DNA from: Anabaena sp. FACHB-1237
Lineage (GTDB): Bacteria; Cyanobacteriota; Cyanobacteriia; Cyanobacteriales; Nostocaceae
Direction of reading: 5' to 3'
DNA length: 64,000 nt
Assembly (NCBI RefSeq): GCF_014696225.1
Contig: NZ_JACJPV010000015.1
Span: forward strand, 33,968 to 97,967
In this document: positions 48,612-57,651 of the stretch, piece after piece
Position numbering within the stretch: the stretch's first letter is position 1
How the letters are laid out: every line of letters begins with the position of its first letter
Notes under the pieces: generated by a model
Databases searched by the model: none
Told to the model about the DNA's origin: nothing
Seen by the model: the letters and a program-made list of their open reading frames with translations, nothing else
Made by a program: the position numbers and the translations under genes

Positions 48612-49012
48612 GAATTGGTAATAAGTACTGAATGATTTATGTAGGGATTTACCAATGGTTATTAATGTAAACTTAACTTAATGTAGAACTGATAACCCGA
48701 CTGGGAATTCATTCCCAGTCTAATGGCAGAAGTCATCTTTAGGTGACTAATAATAGCCATAAATCTACAGTTTACTTTTGAAAATTAGCCCTGAAATATC
48801 TCTTAAAACACGCTCCGTTATCATTTCTGGGCAAGATACAGCACATTCCATCTACATGAGGTACACTATTAGCACAGCAAGATGCCCGCACTACAAGGGT
48901 TTTATCATTAACATCTGTACCTCATAATAACCGAAACTGTTGTATTTTTCAGTTAAGTTGACACCACTAAGCAATGCTAAATCCTGACTATTTTGAGGTT
49001 TATTTTTAGCTT
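48612..49012. mobile_element. nested repeat elements splitting the nif operon
   Basis: This 401-base gap separates the DUF269 gene from the DUF683 gene. It contains a degenerate copy of the 26881 family (GACTGGGAATTCATTCCCAGTC hairpin at about 48698, end TTAAGTTGACACCACT at about 48953). Nested inside at 48835-48946 is an inverted copy of the 44808 element (ATACAGCACATTCC...GTACCTCATAATAACCGAAA...TGTATT). No gene is seen. Confidence 0.65.
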
Positions 49013-49483
49013 TTAAATTTTGCCAACTTCAGGGAAACGTTGAGCTAAATCTACGCCTTTATTGACAAAATTTTCACCTTCTTCTGAGAGTTTTTGTAAG
49101 GAATCAAAACCAAAACGATGGGCATCTCGTAAGGTTTTAACACATAGTAATAAACGACCAGAAAAGACTAAAGCCCAACCAAATCCTTCATGTCCAATGT
49201 TGACTACAACATTAGAAATTAATCCTGTTTCTTGTTCAATACTGGCAGCGATCGCTCTAAAAAAAGCGTTAATTCGTGATATTGTGGCAGGATCAACTTC
49301 ACCTTCTACAGAAATTTCTCGTTTCTTTTGTTTAGTTACAAGATAAGGTTTGAGAATTAATTCATCAGACCAATTTCTGTAAAATCCATAGCTATCCTGC
49401 GCTCGAATTTGTTGCACTAATGTCTTTAAAAATGGCGTTAATGTTACCTCTGGTCCATTACCATTTAATTCAATTTTACTCAT
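49013..49483 (-). CDS. NifX-associated nitrogen fixation protein (DUF269)
   Basis: 156 residues. ATPFLKTLVQQIRAQDSYG-like start (TLTPFLKTLVQQIRAQDSYG) and KGVDLAQRFPEVGKI end, diagnostic of the DUF269 family that follows nifX in diazotrophs. Probably helps FeMo-cofactor assembly or storage. Ten bases after nifX. Confidence 0.92.
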   Translation of the reverse strand: MSKIELNGNGPEVTLTPFLKTLVQQIRAQDSYGFYRNWSDELILKPYLVTKQKKREISVEGEVDPATISRINAFFRAIAASIEQETGLISNVVVNIGHEGFGWALVFSGRLLLCVKTLRDAHRFGFDSLQKLSEEGENFVNKGVDLAQRFPEVGKI

Positions 49484-49493
49484 ATTTCCTTAC

Positions 49494-49913
49494 TCATACT
49501 GCTGTTTCATTTTCTAGTTCTTCCAGAAAATTAGGTTTTTTCTGTTGTAATGCCTTCCGTAACCAAGGAGGAGGATTACCTTTAAGAGTTTGCACTAATT
49601 TATTTAAAACTTCAGCTATTTCTTCGGTCTCTGATTTAGCTTTTACTGGAGTGACATTCTTTTTAATTAATCTAGCAGCCGCACTTCCACCAATGGCTAA
49701 TACATAAACAATAGTACAATCATGAAGTGCTTCTAGTTTGGGGGTAATTTTATCTTCATTACCGTCTTCTTTGAGATCGCCTTCAAATTTTAAGGTTTCT
49801 ACAAATTCATATCCTTGATCAGAAATTTCATAAACATCAATTTCTTTTGCCCACCCAAAGTGGGCATTTATATGAACTCTATCTGTAGTGGTAAAAGCAA
49901 TTTTCACTTTCAT
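49494..49913 (-). CDS. nifX: NifX, FeMo-cofactor precursor carrier
   Basis: 139 residues of the NifX/NafY/dinitrogenase-cofactor-binding fold (FTTTDRVHINAHFGWAKEID at start, CTIVYVLAIGGSAAARLIKK mid). Carries NifB-co or related intermediates between NifB and NifEN. Confidence 0.93.
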   Translation of the reverse strand: MKVKIAFTTTDRVHINAHFGWAKEIDVYEISDQGYEFVETLKFEGDLKEDGNEDKITPKLEALHDCTIVYVLAIGGSAAARLIKKNVTPVKAKSETEEIAEVLNKLVQTLKGNPPPWLRKALQQKKPNFLEELENETAV

Positions 49914-50085
49914 TTGTCCTTTGTTAGTTTTTAGTTGTGATATGTTTCATAAAATCCAAAATTGTGGATATTTATGGGGAGATAATGTTGGGTTGCGCTG
50001 TCGCTTAACCCAACCTCCTCTAAGATACAAGGTTGGGTTGAGGTCACGAAACCCAACATTTATCTAATAGCTAATAGCTGATTAA
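49914..50085. repeat. nifN-nifX spacer with dispersed hairpin
   Basis: Holds GTTGGGTTGCGCTGTCGCTTAACCCAAC at about 49989 and a second GGTTGGGTTGAGGTCACGAAACCCAAC at 50031-50056, the same unit as at 31689. Tandem hairpins between two nif genes could attenuate or stabilise the transcript. Confidence 0.5.
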
Positions 50086-51414
50086 TTAAGAGCTAAGAAA
50101 TGATGACCATTGCCCCATAGCATGAGCTTCTTCTGCTTCTAAAAATAGGTTTCCCATGCCAAATAAAACTTCCATTGTGCCGCGATATCCTACTTTGGTA
50201 AATAAACCATTTCCCAAGCGATCGTAAATGGGAATACCCAAACGATAAAGCGGAATATGGAGCTTTTTGGCTATGTTATTGACATTAGAATTACCAATTA
50301 ATAAATCAGAATCTTGCGCCAATTTCTCAAAATCTTCTAAATCCCCAATCGTTACTTTTTCAATGGGCAATTTCTCTAATAATGGGGAGCGAGTTGTGGT
50401 GACAGCAGCATGAATTTTTGCCCCCATAGATTGCAAAAAATTCACCATTGACCACAATAAATCCGGTTCTAAAGCTAAAGATACTTGTTTTCCACTAAAA
50501 TAAAAGTGCGTATCTAACATTGCATCTTGCAATTGTCGGCGTTGACGACGATATTTTTCAGGAACAGGATTACCACTTAAATAAGATAGTTTATGTAAGA
50601 ATTGATCTACATTTTCTAATCCTGTTAAATTGGTAAATACTTCATAACTTGTGCCAAATCTTTCTAAGAGAATATTAGCCGCTCCTCCCATACTTTCACC
50701 TAATGCTAAGGTGAAGGATGAACTACCCAAAGAACGCAATTGTTTTAAGGTTGTACCACTTACAGTGATTGCTTGATAATCATCTTCTAAATGACCATCT
50801 AAAGACGCTCCTAAGTCGGGTACAAAAATTGGTTCTAGTCCAAAAGATGTGACTATTTCTCTAATTTCTTGCACATCTCCAGGAGTAAAAGCTGAACCAG
50901 CTAAAATGGTAATTTGTTCAGGTTTAATTCCTCCTGCTTTGGGAATTTCTTTAAGCATACTTTCCACAGCCACCGCAAAACCATCTTGCAATGCACCTTT
51001 AAAATCTGGTGTGGTAGCAAAGATAATTCCTAAATGATTTAATTCGGGATGACGTTCTCGAATCTCTTTTAAAAATCTTTCAATATCATCTCCTCTAGTT
51101 TCCGTTAAACCAGTGGTACATAATCCAATTATTTCAGGATTCGCTTTTTTGACAATAGTAAGAATTGCTTCTTCTAGGTTTTCTTCACCACCTAAAATAG
51201 TGGTAACTTCCGTCATTGCAGTAGTAGCTAAAGGAATTGCTTCCCGAAAATGTCGCACTAAAACAACTTTTGCAAAAGCAGTACAACCTTGAGAACCATG
51301 AAATAAAGGCATAGTTCCTTTTAATCCTAAAAATGCCAAAGCTGCGCCTAATGCCTGACTTTGTTTCAGAGGATTAACTGCTACAGATTTTTCTGGAGTA
51401 ATTGCGATCGCCAT
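50086..51414 (-). CDS. nifN: nitrogenase FeMo-cofactor scaffold subunit NifN
   Basis: 442 residues, homologous to NifK. PLKQSQALGAALAFLGLKGT and PLFHGSQGCTAFAKVVLVRH near the N-terminus, the Cys in LCTTGLTETRGDD, and the C-terminal RLGIPIYDRLGNG region. With NifE it forms the scaffold on which FeMo-co is completed. Confidence 0.96.
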   Translation of the reverse strand: MAIAITPEKSVAVNPLKQSQALGAALAFLGLKGTMPLFHGSQGCTAFAKVVLVRHFREAIPLATTAMTEVTTILGGEENLEEAILTIVKKANPEIIGLCTTGLTETRGDDIERFLKEIRERHPELNHLGIIFATTPDFKGALQDGFAVAVESMLKEIPKAGGIKPEQITILAGSAFTPGDVQEIREIVTSFGLEPIFVPDLGASLDGHLEDDYQAITVSGTTLKQLRSLGSSSFTLALGESMGGAANILLERFGTSYEVFTNLTGLENVDQFLHKLSYLSGNPVPEKYRRQRRQLQDAMLDTHFYFSGKQVSLALEPDLLWSMVNFLQSMGAKIHAAVTTTRSPLLEKLPIEKVTIGDLEDFEKLAQDSDLLIGNSNVNNIAKKLHIPLYRLGIPIYDRLGNGLFTKVGYRGTMEVLFGMGNLFLEAEEAHAMGQWSSFLSS

Positions 51415-51571
51415 AATTAATCTCTATTATTTATAATGTAAAATGGACAATTGACAATGAACAATTGAGTATTGACAATCTTATTAATTAAAAATTAATT
51501 AAAATTAGATAATTATTTATTAATAATTGCTATTCAATAACTATCAATTATCAATTGTCAATTGTCAATTA
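51415..51571. repeat. short tandem/inverted repeats in the nifE-nifN spacer
   Basis: Repeats of CAATTGACAAT/CAATTGTCAATT units at 51445-51480 and 51545-51575 form long imperfect inverted repeats on either side of an AT-rich stretch. These heptamer-like arrays are common in Nostocales. No gene. Confidence 0.5.
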
Positions 51572-52939
51572 TCAACTTTCCCAAGGTGCTGGTTTACGAA
51601 TTTGTTCCCAAATAGGACTATATAAAGCCTCATATAATTCCTTAGCCATTTCCACCATTCCCACATAACCAGCATAGGGATGATGACGTTCTTGGTTAAT
51701 ATCTAAAAAAGGTATTCTGGCCTTTAAAGCAGTATATTGATTTCGTCCCCCTGCTATTAACATATCTGCCTTAGTATCTCTGACTAATTTGAGCAATTCT
51801 TGGGCATTTCCCTTTTCTAACATAATGCCATCATTGCCTAATAAATTTTTAATTTTTGCCTTATCTTCCTCTGTACTTTTGCGGGTACTAGTAGCCACAA
51901 CTTCAATTCCTAAATCCTTAGCAGCAGAAATAATAGACCAACTTTTGACACCACCAGTATATAGTACCACTCGCTTACCTTGTAAACGTTCCCGATAGAA
52001 AGATAAAGCCACATCTAAAGCCGCAGTTTCTTGGGCAATTAATTTTTCTGTGCGTGCTTGTAAATCAGGATCGCCTAATTTTTCCGCCACATTTCTTAAA
52101 CAACGATTAACATCATCAATGCCGTAAAAAGACTCCTCAAGATAAGGAATACCATATCTTTCTTGCATTTTTCGCGCCATATTTAACAAGGCACGAGAGC
52201 AAATCATCACATTTAATTTAGCCCGATGAGCATAACAAATTTCCTCATAACGAGCATCACCAGTAATTTTTGATAAAACCCTAATTCCTAACTTTTCAAA
52301 TAATGGTAAAACACCCCACATTTCCCCAGCAATGTTGTATTCACCAATCAAATTAATATCATAAGGAGTGGTATATTCAGGTTCAGCAGTACCAACTACA
52401 TAATCTAATAAAGCCTCACCACCGAAACGATTACCTAAATTTTTACTACCAATAAAACCAGGAGCAATTACTGGAACTACAGGAATACCAATTTTCTCTT
52501 TAGCTACCTTACAAACTGCTTCCATATCATCACCAATTAAAGCTGTAACGCAGGTAGCATAAACAAAAATCGCTGTAGGTTGATAACGTTCCTTGATTTC
52601 TAAAATCGCCTTATAGAGTTTCTTCTCACCGCCAAAAATTACATCATTTTCTGTTAAATCAGTGGTGAAACCTGTCTTATAAAGCATTGGTCCAGAGGAT
52701 AAACTCCCACGACTTCCCCAGGAATTTCCAGCGCAAGCGATCGGTCCATGAACCAAATGAGCAGCATCAGTAATAGGAACTAAGGAAATCATCGCACCAT
52801 CAAAAGCACAACCACCTTGAGCAGCACCAGGTTGAGCTTGTTGACTACAAGATTTTTTCTTCTTTTCTCCCTTATTTTGATTATGTTCACAACCAGGTTC
52901 ATGGAGCAATTCATTAATTTTACTTTGAGACATTTTCAT
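51572..52939 (-). CDS. nifE: nitrogenase FeMo-cofactor scaffold subunit NifE
   Basis: 455 residues, homologous to NifD. N-terminal [20 protein letters not shown], the cluster Cys in [52 protein letters not shown], and the C-terminal [20 protein letters not shown]. The start could be MKMSQSK or MSQSK, two codons apart. Separated from nifK by 419 bases. Confidence 0.96.
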   Translation of the reverse strand: MKMSQSKINELLHEPGCEHNQNKGEKKKKSCSQQAQPGAAQGGCAFDGAMISLVPITDAAHLVHGPIACAGNSWGSRGSLSSGPMLYKTGFTTDLTENDVIFGGEKKLYKAILEIKERYQPTAIFVYATCVTALIGDDMEAVCKVAKEKIGIPVVPVIAPGFIGSKNLGNRFGGEALLDYVVGTAEPEYTTPYDINLIGEYNIAGEMWGVLPLFEKLGIRVLSKITGDARYEEICYAHRAKLNVMICSRALLNMARKMQERYGIPYLEESFYGIDDVNRCLRNVAEKLGDPDLQARTEKLIAQETAALDVALSFYRERLQGKRVVLYTGGVKSWSIISAAKDLGIEVVATSTRKSTEEDKAKIKNLLGNDGIMLEKGNAQELLKLVRDTKADMLIAGGRNQYTALKARIPFLDINQERHHPYAGYVGMVEMAKELYEALYSPIWEQIRKPAPWES

Positions 52940-53358
52940 TTTTTTCTGCTCACAAAGAATGTAATTTTAATAATTGGTCTAAGATCCTCGACTTCTATCA
53001 ACTAGATGATGATTTATGGAGATTCTCAAAAAGAAGTCCAGGATCTATTACTATAAGGATTTACACAAATTAAATAAAAATATCAAAAATCTATTACCAT
53101 TTACCGCAAAATTGATTCCGAGATACCCTATAAAAAATATTCCCACAGATAAAACTTCAGAAAAGATATGTATTTATCTGTATATCCATTATTTTAACAT
53201 TAATCCTTGACATATCACCTAACAAATAATCTTTTTCTCTCTTGTAGCTCTGCGTCACTGCGTGAGATAAATTAATAGGGAATTGGGAATTAATACCCAA
53301 CTCCCCTTAATTCTGGTATTATTTGATGGGGTGGATTTTTTCCACCTCCAAGAAATTT
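52940..53358. other. nifK-nifE spacer
   Basis: About 420 bases. A hairpin-prone GGGAATTGGGAATTAATACCCAACTCCCC segment lies at about 53278-53308, a plausible nifK terminator or processing site. A 64-codon open frame on the plus strand has no recognisable features and is not accepted. A separate nifE promoter is possible but not identifiable. Confidence 0.45.
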
Positions 53359-54894
53359 CTAGCGAATTAAATCGTAAGAAATGTCGGTCTTACCAGCAAC
53401 GTTGGTATTGCGATCTATTTCTTCAAAGATTGTGTTAACAACCCAGTTCAACAAGTTAATTACACCTTTGTAACCGATGGTTGCATAACGGTGGTAGTGG
53501 TGACGGTCCATAATAGGATAACCGATTCTTACTAAGGGGATACCAGTATCACGCCATAAGTACTTACCGTAAGTGTTACCGATTAATAAATCTACGGGTT
53601 CGGTGAATAATAAGGAACGTAGGTGCCATAAGTCCTTACCACCCCAGATTTTAGCTTCTTTACCAAATTCGCTAGAATCTAAGAGAGCCTTCAATTCTTT
53701 TTCAAACGCTTCATTGGTGTTGTGAACCAAAATATGTACAGGTTCAGCACCCAATTCTAGCATGAAACTAACTACGCTGTAAACTAAGTCAGGATCACCG
53801 TAGATAGCGAAGCGTTTGCCATGTACCCAAGCGTGGGAGTCAGTCATAGCGTCAACAGCGCGACCACGTTCGATTTCTAACTCTTCAGGAATAGCTTTAC
53901 CAGTTAATTCGCTGAGTTTCATTAAGAACTCGTCAGTTCCTTTGATACCCCAAGGACGGGATACACATACTGGTTGCTTCCAGTCTTTAGCGATATATTC
54001 GCGGGTTTTGCTTAAGGAGTAGGCTTGAAGAGCAACGGTAGCTTTAGCGTTGATGGAATCTGCTGCATCTTCTAACTTAGTACCACCAGGATACATATTA
54101 AATTCACCATCGTTAGGTGAGTCAACGTAGTCACTGGTGTCAGAAAGTACAGTGTAGTCAATACCCATTAAGGAAGCAATCCGCTTTAATTCGCGGGTGT
54201 TTTCTGCATAGGTATCAAAACCGGGCATGAAGTTGATTTTGCCATTGCTGGTGGATTTCTTTTTACCTTCGGTTAAGGCAGAAAGAATACCTTTCATCAT
54301 GTTGTCGTAACCGGTGATGTGAGAACCTACGAAGCTAGGAGTATGAGCAAAGGGTACGGGTAAGTCTTGGGGAACAGAACCAGCGTTTTTAGCGTTGTTA
54401 ATAAACGCGCTAAGATCGTCTCCTATTACTTCCGCCATACAAGTGGTGCAAACAGCGATCATTTTTGGCTTATAGAGTTGATAGGAGTTAGCCAAACCAT
54501 CAATCATGTTTTGCAAACCACCGAAAACCGCAGCGTCTTCTGTCATGGAAGAAGAAACACCGGAAATAGGTTCTTTATAGTGACGGGTTAAGTGTGTACG
54601 GAAGTAAGCAACACAACCTTGAGAACCTTGAACGAAGGGAAGAGTGCCTTCAAAACCCACAGCAGCGAGCATAGCACCTAAAGGCTGACAACCTTTAGCG
54701 GGGTTAACGGTTAAAGCTTCACGAGCGAAGTTCTTTTCACGATATTCCCAAGATTTGGTCCATTCTGCAACTCTTTGTACTTCTTCAGCAGTGTGACCGT
54801 TTTCAAATTCCTTCTTGTTTTGGAATAATTGTTGGTATTCTGGTTGATGGAATAGCTCAACGTGGTCCTTAATATTTTCTGGATTTTGAGGCAT
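53359..54894 (-). CDS. nifK: nitrogenase molybdenum-iron protein beta chain
   Basis: 511 residues from [21 protein letters not shown] ribosome site (GGAG) 7 bases upstream and the usual NifK N-terminus favour this start over an in-frame ATG at 54981. P-cluster cysteines lie in [29 protein letters not shown] and [15 protein letters not shown]. The end is [15 protein letters not shown]. Forms the alpha2beta2 MoFe protein with NifD. Confidence 0.97.
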   Translation of the reverse strand: MPQNPENIKDHVELFHQPEYQQLFQNKKEFENGHTAEEVQRVAEWTKSWEYREKNFAREALTVNPAKGCQPLGAMLAAVGFEGTLPFVQGSQGCVAYFRTHLTRHYKEPISGVSSSMTEDAAVFGGLQNMIDGLANSYQLYKPKMIAVCTTCMAEVIGDDLSAFINNAKNAGSVPQDLPVPFAHTPSFVGSHITGYDNMMKGILSALTEGKKKSTSNGKINFMPGFDTYAENTRELKRIASLMGIDYTVLSDTSDYVDSPNDGEFNMYPGGTKLEDAADSINAKATVALQAYSLSKTREYIAKDWKQPVCVSRPWGIKGTDEFLMKLSELTGKAIPEELEIERGRAVDAMTDSHAWVHGKRFAIYGDPDLVYSVVSFMLELGAEPVHILVHNTNEAFEKELKALLDSSEFGKEAKIWGGKDLWHLRSLLFTEPVDLLIGNTYGKYLWRDTGIPLVRIGYPIMDRHHYHRYATIGYKGVINLLNWVVNTIFEEIDRNTNVAGKTDISYDLIR

Positions 54895-55074
54895 TCTAGT
54901 TCTCCAAGCTGTATTTTCTGTTTGCCAAGTAATGTGGGTTAGTGGCAATTTGCCCTTATCAGAGTGGGGAATTTTGCTCAAAATTCAGAATGCAAAATCC
55001 AAAACTGAGAATTTTAAATTTTGAAATTTGAAATTCCCTACTCCTGGGGGGCAAATCGCCCCTAATGGGTGGGT

Positions 55075-55221
55075 TTAAACGGCTGCTGTAGCTCTAAGAG
55101 CTTTCTTTGCAGATTTGTTCCAGGGAGCGCCGATTAATGACCAGGTTGGGCTGTTGAGCGCTAAATCCATGTCACGAGCGAAAATTGCGAATCCGTCGTA
55201 ACCGTGATAAGGACCGGAGTA
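55075..55221 (-). pseudogene. nifD: nifD 3' segment, separated from its 5' part by an excision element
   Basis: Reads [20 protein letters not shown] then [20 protein letters not shown] up to a stop at 55077-55075: the last 48 codons of the MoFe alpha chain. The match begins exactly at TAC-TCC-GG, the place where the nifD element of Anabaena is inserted (within ...W-D-Y-S-G...). Upstream the frame departs into unrelated DNA. Not a dead gene in the usual sense: excision of the element should restore nifD in heterocysts. The 5' portion is beyond the window. Confidence 0.93.
55215..55221. other. nifK-proximal border core of the nifD element (attachment site)
   Basis: The plus-strand bases CGGAGTA correspond to TACTCCG of the published 11-base element repeat GGATTACTCCG. 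The outer four bases (GGAT) are replaced here: the sequence reads AAATACTCCG on the coding strand. So at most 7 of the 11 core bases are certain at this end. Confidence 0.7.
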
Positions 55222-55350
55222 TTTATTTTGTTGGTTTAATGATTTGTGAATGTTTGATTTTGTCAGAATCAGGTGAGAATATACAGGATATACAGTATAT
55301 TAATTATCAGTGGTGTATGATCCTCAAACGTATTTTCGGAAGTGTTAATT

Positions 55351-55947
55351 ATGATTGACAAAAAAGTTAATTTAGAGCAAAGTTTGATTTCACAGGAACA
55401 GGAACTTCTTAATCCTCCTGATGATGATGGTCCAGTTCCTGAAGTGGCTTTATATCGGGCTTTAAGAATGGCGGAGTTAGCAATTTTGGGAGAGTTAGAG
55501 CATTTAAATAATTCACATACACTTGTAGGATTACAATTAAAATATAAAGTTGTAGAAATTACTGAACCAGAGAACAAGGAAAGGATTAAACTTTTACATG
55601 AACAAGCACCAGTATATTTTGTTGTTTCCGGTAAGTTAATTGATGAAGAAAAACCTCAAACAATAGAAAAATATCAAAATCAAAATCTACAAGAAGAAGA
55701 TCAAGATTCATTAAATATAGAGTTCATTATTAACTTAGTGGAAAAAATTAAAGAATATCTGATTGGACACACTCCGCCATATAAGTTATTAAATAATCAG
55801 ATTCATCTTAATTTACGAATACAATTAAATTCTCAAATTACAACTTATCAAAGTTGCGATCGGGACTGTATACAAAAATGCGGTCATAGGAGTCCTAGCG
55901 AAACACGAAAAGGTGTGAAAAGATGTTTTTGCAATAAACCTTGTTAA
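55351..55947 (+). CDS. element-borne hypothetical protein with Cys-rich tail
   Basis: 198 residues from ATG 55351 (GGAAG eight bases upstream; a GTG three codons earlier is possible). The N-terminal two-thirds is acidic and helical (PPDDDGPVPEVALYRALRMA, ELAILGELEHLNNSHTLVGL). The C-terminus carries six cysteines in 26 residues (SCDRDCIQKCGH...RCFCNKPC), suggesting metal binding or disulfides. No family recognised. It is the gene closest to the nifK-proximal border and points away from nifK. Confidence 0.6.
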   Translation: MIDKKVNLEQSLISQEQELLNPPDDDGPVPEVALYRALRMAELAILGELEHLNNSHTLVGLQLKYKVVEITEPENKERIKLLHEQAPVYFVVSGKLIDEEKPQTIEKYQNQNLQEEDQDSLNIEFIINLVEKIKEYLIGHTPPYKLLNNQIHLNLRIQLNSQITTYQSCDRDCIQKCGHRSPSETRKGVKRCFCNKPC

Positions 55948-55953
55948 TTTATT

Positions 55954-56045
55954 AGGACTTACGCACGAAGTAATCTAAAACCTGATTCTTTCGTAGGGGT
56001 AATTCATAAATTACCCCTACTTTCGAGGTATTTTGCGTAAGTCCT
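55954..56045. mobile_element. MITE-like element (AGGACTTACG family), copy 2
   Basis: Ends AGGACTTACGCA / TGCGTAAGTCCT form a perfect 12-base inverted repeat around the GTAGGGGTAATTCATAAATTACCCCTAC hairpin. Related to the copy at 28526-28616. Lies between the Cys-tailed gene and the convergent EAD1-TPR gene, where it may terminate both. Confidence 0.7.
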
Positions 56046-56057
56046 GTTCATTTTGAA

Positions 56058-57617
56058 TTATTTTTTTTCTAGTAACTGATTGATCAGTTTTTGCCACTCT
56101 GGGTGAGTTTTTTTGATTTCTCGAAGCTCACTAACTATTTGCTGATATTCTTGTGGATTATATTTAGTTATAACTTCATTATAAAAATCTATGCTATCTT
56201 TACATTTTTTAGCATCAATCTGGCAAAGTTTGGATAAATCTGAAATTGCACCTAATCTGTTTGGATAATCAAACAATCTTATACTTGAGCGTATTTCAAG
56301 ACCATAGGGACGGTCTAAATTTTGCTCAATTACTTGACCTAAATCTTTTTCTGCTTGAGAATATTTCTTAAGTTTAGCAAACATTATAGCTCGACTAACT
56401 AAAGCTCTACTTTTTGTTTTTGAATCATTTGACTCATTATTAATAACTCTTTGATAAAGTTCTAAGGCTTGATCAAACTCTTCTAAAGTTGTATAATTCT
56501 CAGATTGCTGTAACAACAAAGTATTACGTCTATTTTCATCTTTTTCAAATTTATAACTACATTTATAAGAATTTATAGCATTATTAAAGTCTTTATTTTT
56601 ATTATATAAATCACCCAAAAGAGAATAAGCATCAGCAACTTGTTGTTCTTGGATCGTTAGATTGATTAACTGTTCATTATTGACTTGACAAAATATAATT
56701 CTGTCTAATATATCTTGTAATAATTGTTGAGATTCCCTAATTTTGTCTTGTTTGTTTGAAGAATAATAGCTTAAAGCAATTTTATAAGCTACTTGGAAAT
56801 CAGCTATTTTTAATAAAATTTCCTTAAATATTAATGGATCTTTTTGATGTAAAGAAATATTTACTAATCCGGATCTGGTAATTTTCTCTTGTATCTTCTG
56901 ATCGTAAACCTGATTATTATCATAATTAATTTCTACTCCTCCTAAAAAAGAAAATTTATTAATTCTTCCCCAAAGGACTAATACAGTATGATTTTGAGGA
57001 AATAATCTCTTTCCAAGTTGATTAGCTTCAGATCGTTCTTTTACTGCTTCATTTAATTGACGACAGATAGTTACATCAGATGGAATTCGTGTCTTCAATC
57101 CTTCGGATAAAGAAGTTTCTAGATTACTATCTTGATTACCTTCAAAATCTGGGATAATAATTTTTATACTATCAGGTTGTTTCTGTAATTGTTTATTATT
57201 ACAATTTAGTTCAGGTTGAAAAGAACGATAGACCATGAAACCAGTAACAATAATTACTAGCCCGACACAACAATTTTTGATAACTAAGGCTAATTTATTC
57301 TTTTTTTGATCATCTTCATCTGGATTTATTTTACTATTTTGAGAAGATTTTCCTAGCAAGTTTTTAATAGTTTCTTGCAACTCTACATTATCAGGACGAT
57401 CTTTAGAAATTGCATTGATTAAATCTATTAATGTTCCTCTAGTTTCTGCCCATTCAATCAGCTTGAAAATTTTTTGTTTATTGTTACTTCCACCTACAAT
57501 ATCATCTAAATTTTCACCTAATTCTAGTCTAATCAATATCTCTATCTCAGCTATATCTGGATAACTTTCAAGAATTATAGTTAATAATTTTTTACGATCA
57601 TTTGGTAATAATTTCAT
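56058..57617 (-). CDS. EAD1-transmembrane-TPR protein
   Basis: 519 residues from ATG 57617 (GAGGTG six bases upstream; this start aligns with its two paralogues). Residues 1-90 are an effector-associated domain 1 (LLTIILESYPDIAEIEILIR, LGENLDDIV, KLIEWAETRGTLIDLINAIS). One membrane helix lies at about 109-132, with lysines on the N-side, implying that the EAD is cytoplasmic and the rest outside. About 145-290 is a segment with VLVLWGRINKFSF. TPR-like repeats (about 310-450; AYSLLGDLYNKNKDFNNAIN, ALELYQRVINN) follow. Last gene of the operon. Plausibly a transmembrane sensor that passes a signal through EAD-EAD contact; this is inference. Confidence 0.75.
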   Translation of the reverse strand: MKLLPNDRKKLLTIILESYPDIAEIEILIRLELGENLDDIVGGSNNKQKIFKLIEWAETRGTLIDLINAISKDRPDNVELQETIKNLLGKSSQNSKINPDEDDQKKNKLALVIKNCCVGLVIIVTGFMVYRSFQPELNCNNKQLQKQPDSIKIIIPDFEGNQDSNLETSLSEGLKTRIPSDVTICRQLNEAVKERSEANQLGKRLFPQNHTVLVLWGRINKFSFLGGVEINYDNNQVYDQKIQEKITRSGLVNISLHQKDPLIFKEILLKIADFQVAYKIALSYYSSNKQDKIRESQQLLQDILDRIIFCQVNNEQLINLTIQEQQVADAYSLLGDLYNKNKDFNNAINSYKCSYKFEKDENRRNTLLLQQSENYTTLEEFDQALELYQRVINNESNDSKTKSRALVSRAIMFAKLKKYSQAEKDLGQVIEQNLDRPYGLEIRSSIRLFDYPNRLGAISDLSKLCQIDAKKCKDSIDFYNEVITKYNPQEYQQIVSELREIKKTHPEWQKLINQLLEKK

Positions 57618-57651
57618 ATACAACACCTCATTTACAAGAACTTTAAAGTCT

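Noticed and set aside
51445..51575. Possible CRISPR-like array between nifE and nifN
   Set aside because: The repeats are short (about 7-12 bases), overlap, are partly inverted and have no constant-length spacers; they are tandem heptamer-type repeats.
53016..53210. 64-codon plus-strand frame between nifK and nifE
   Set aside because: Opposite strand to the operon, lysine/isoleucine-rich as expected from AT-rich random DNA, no family features.
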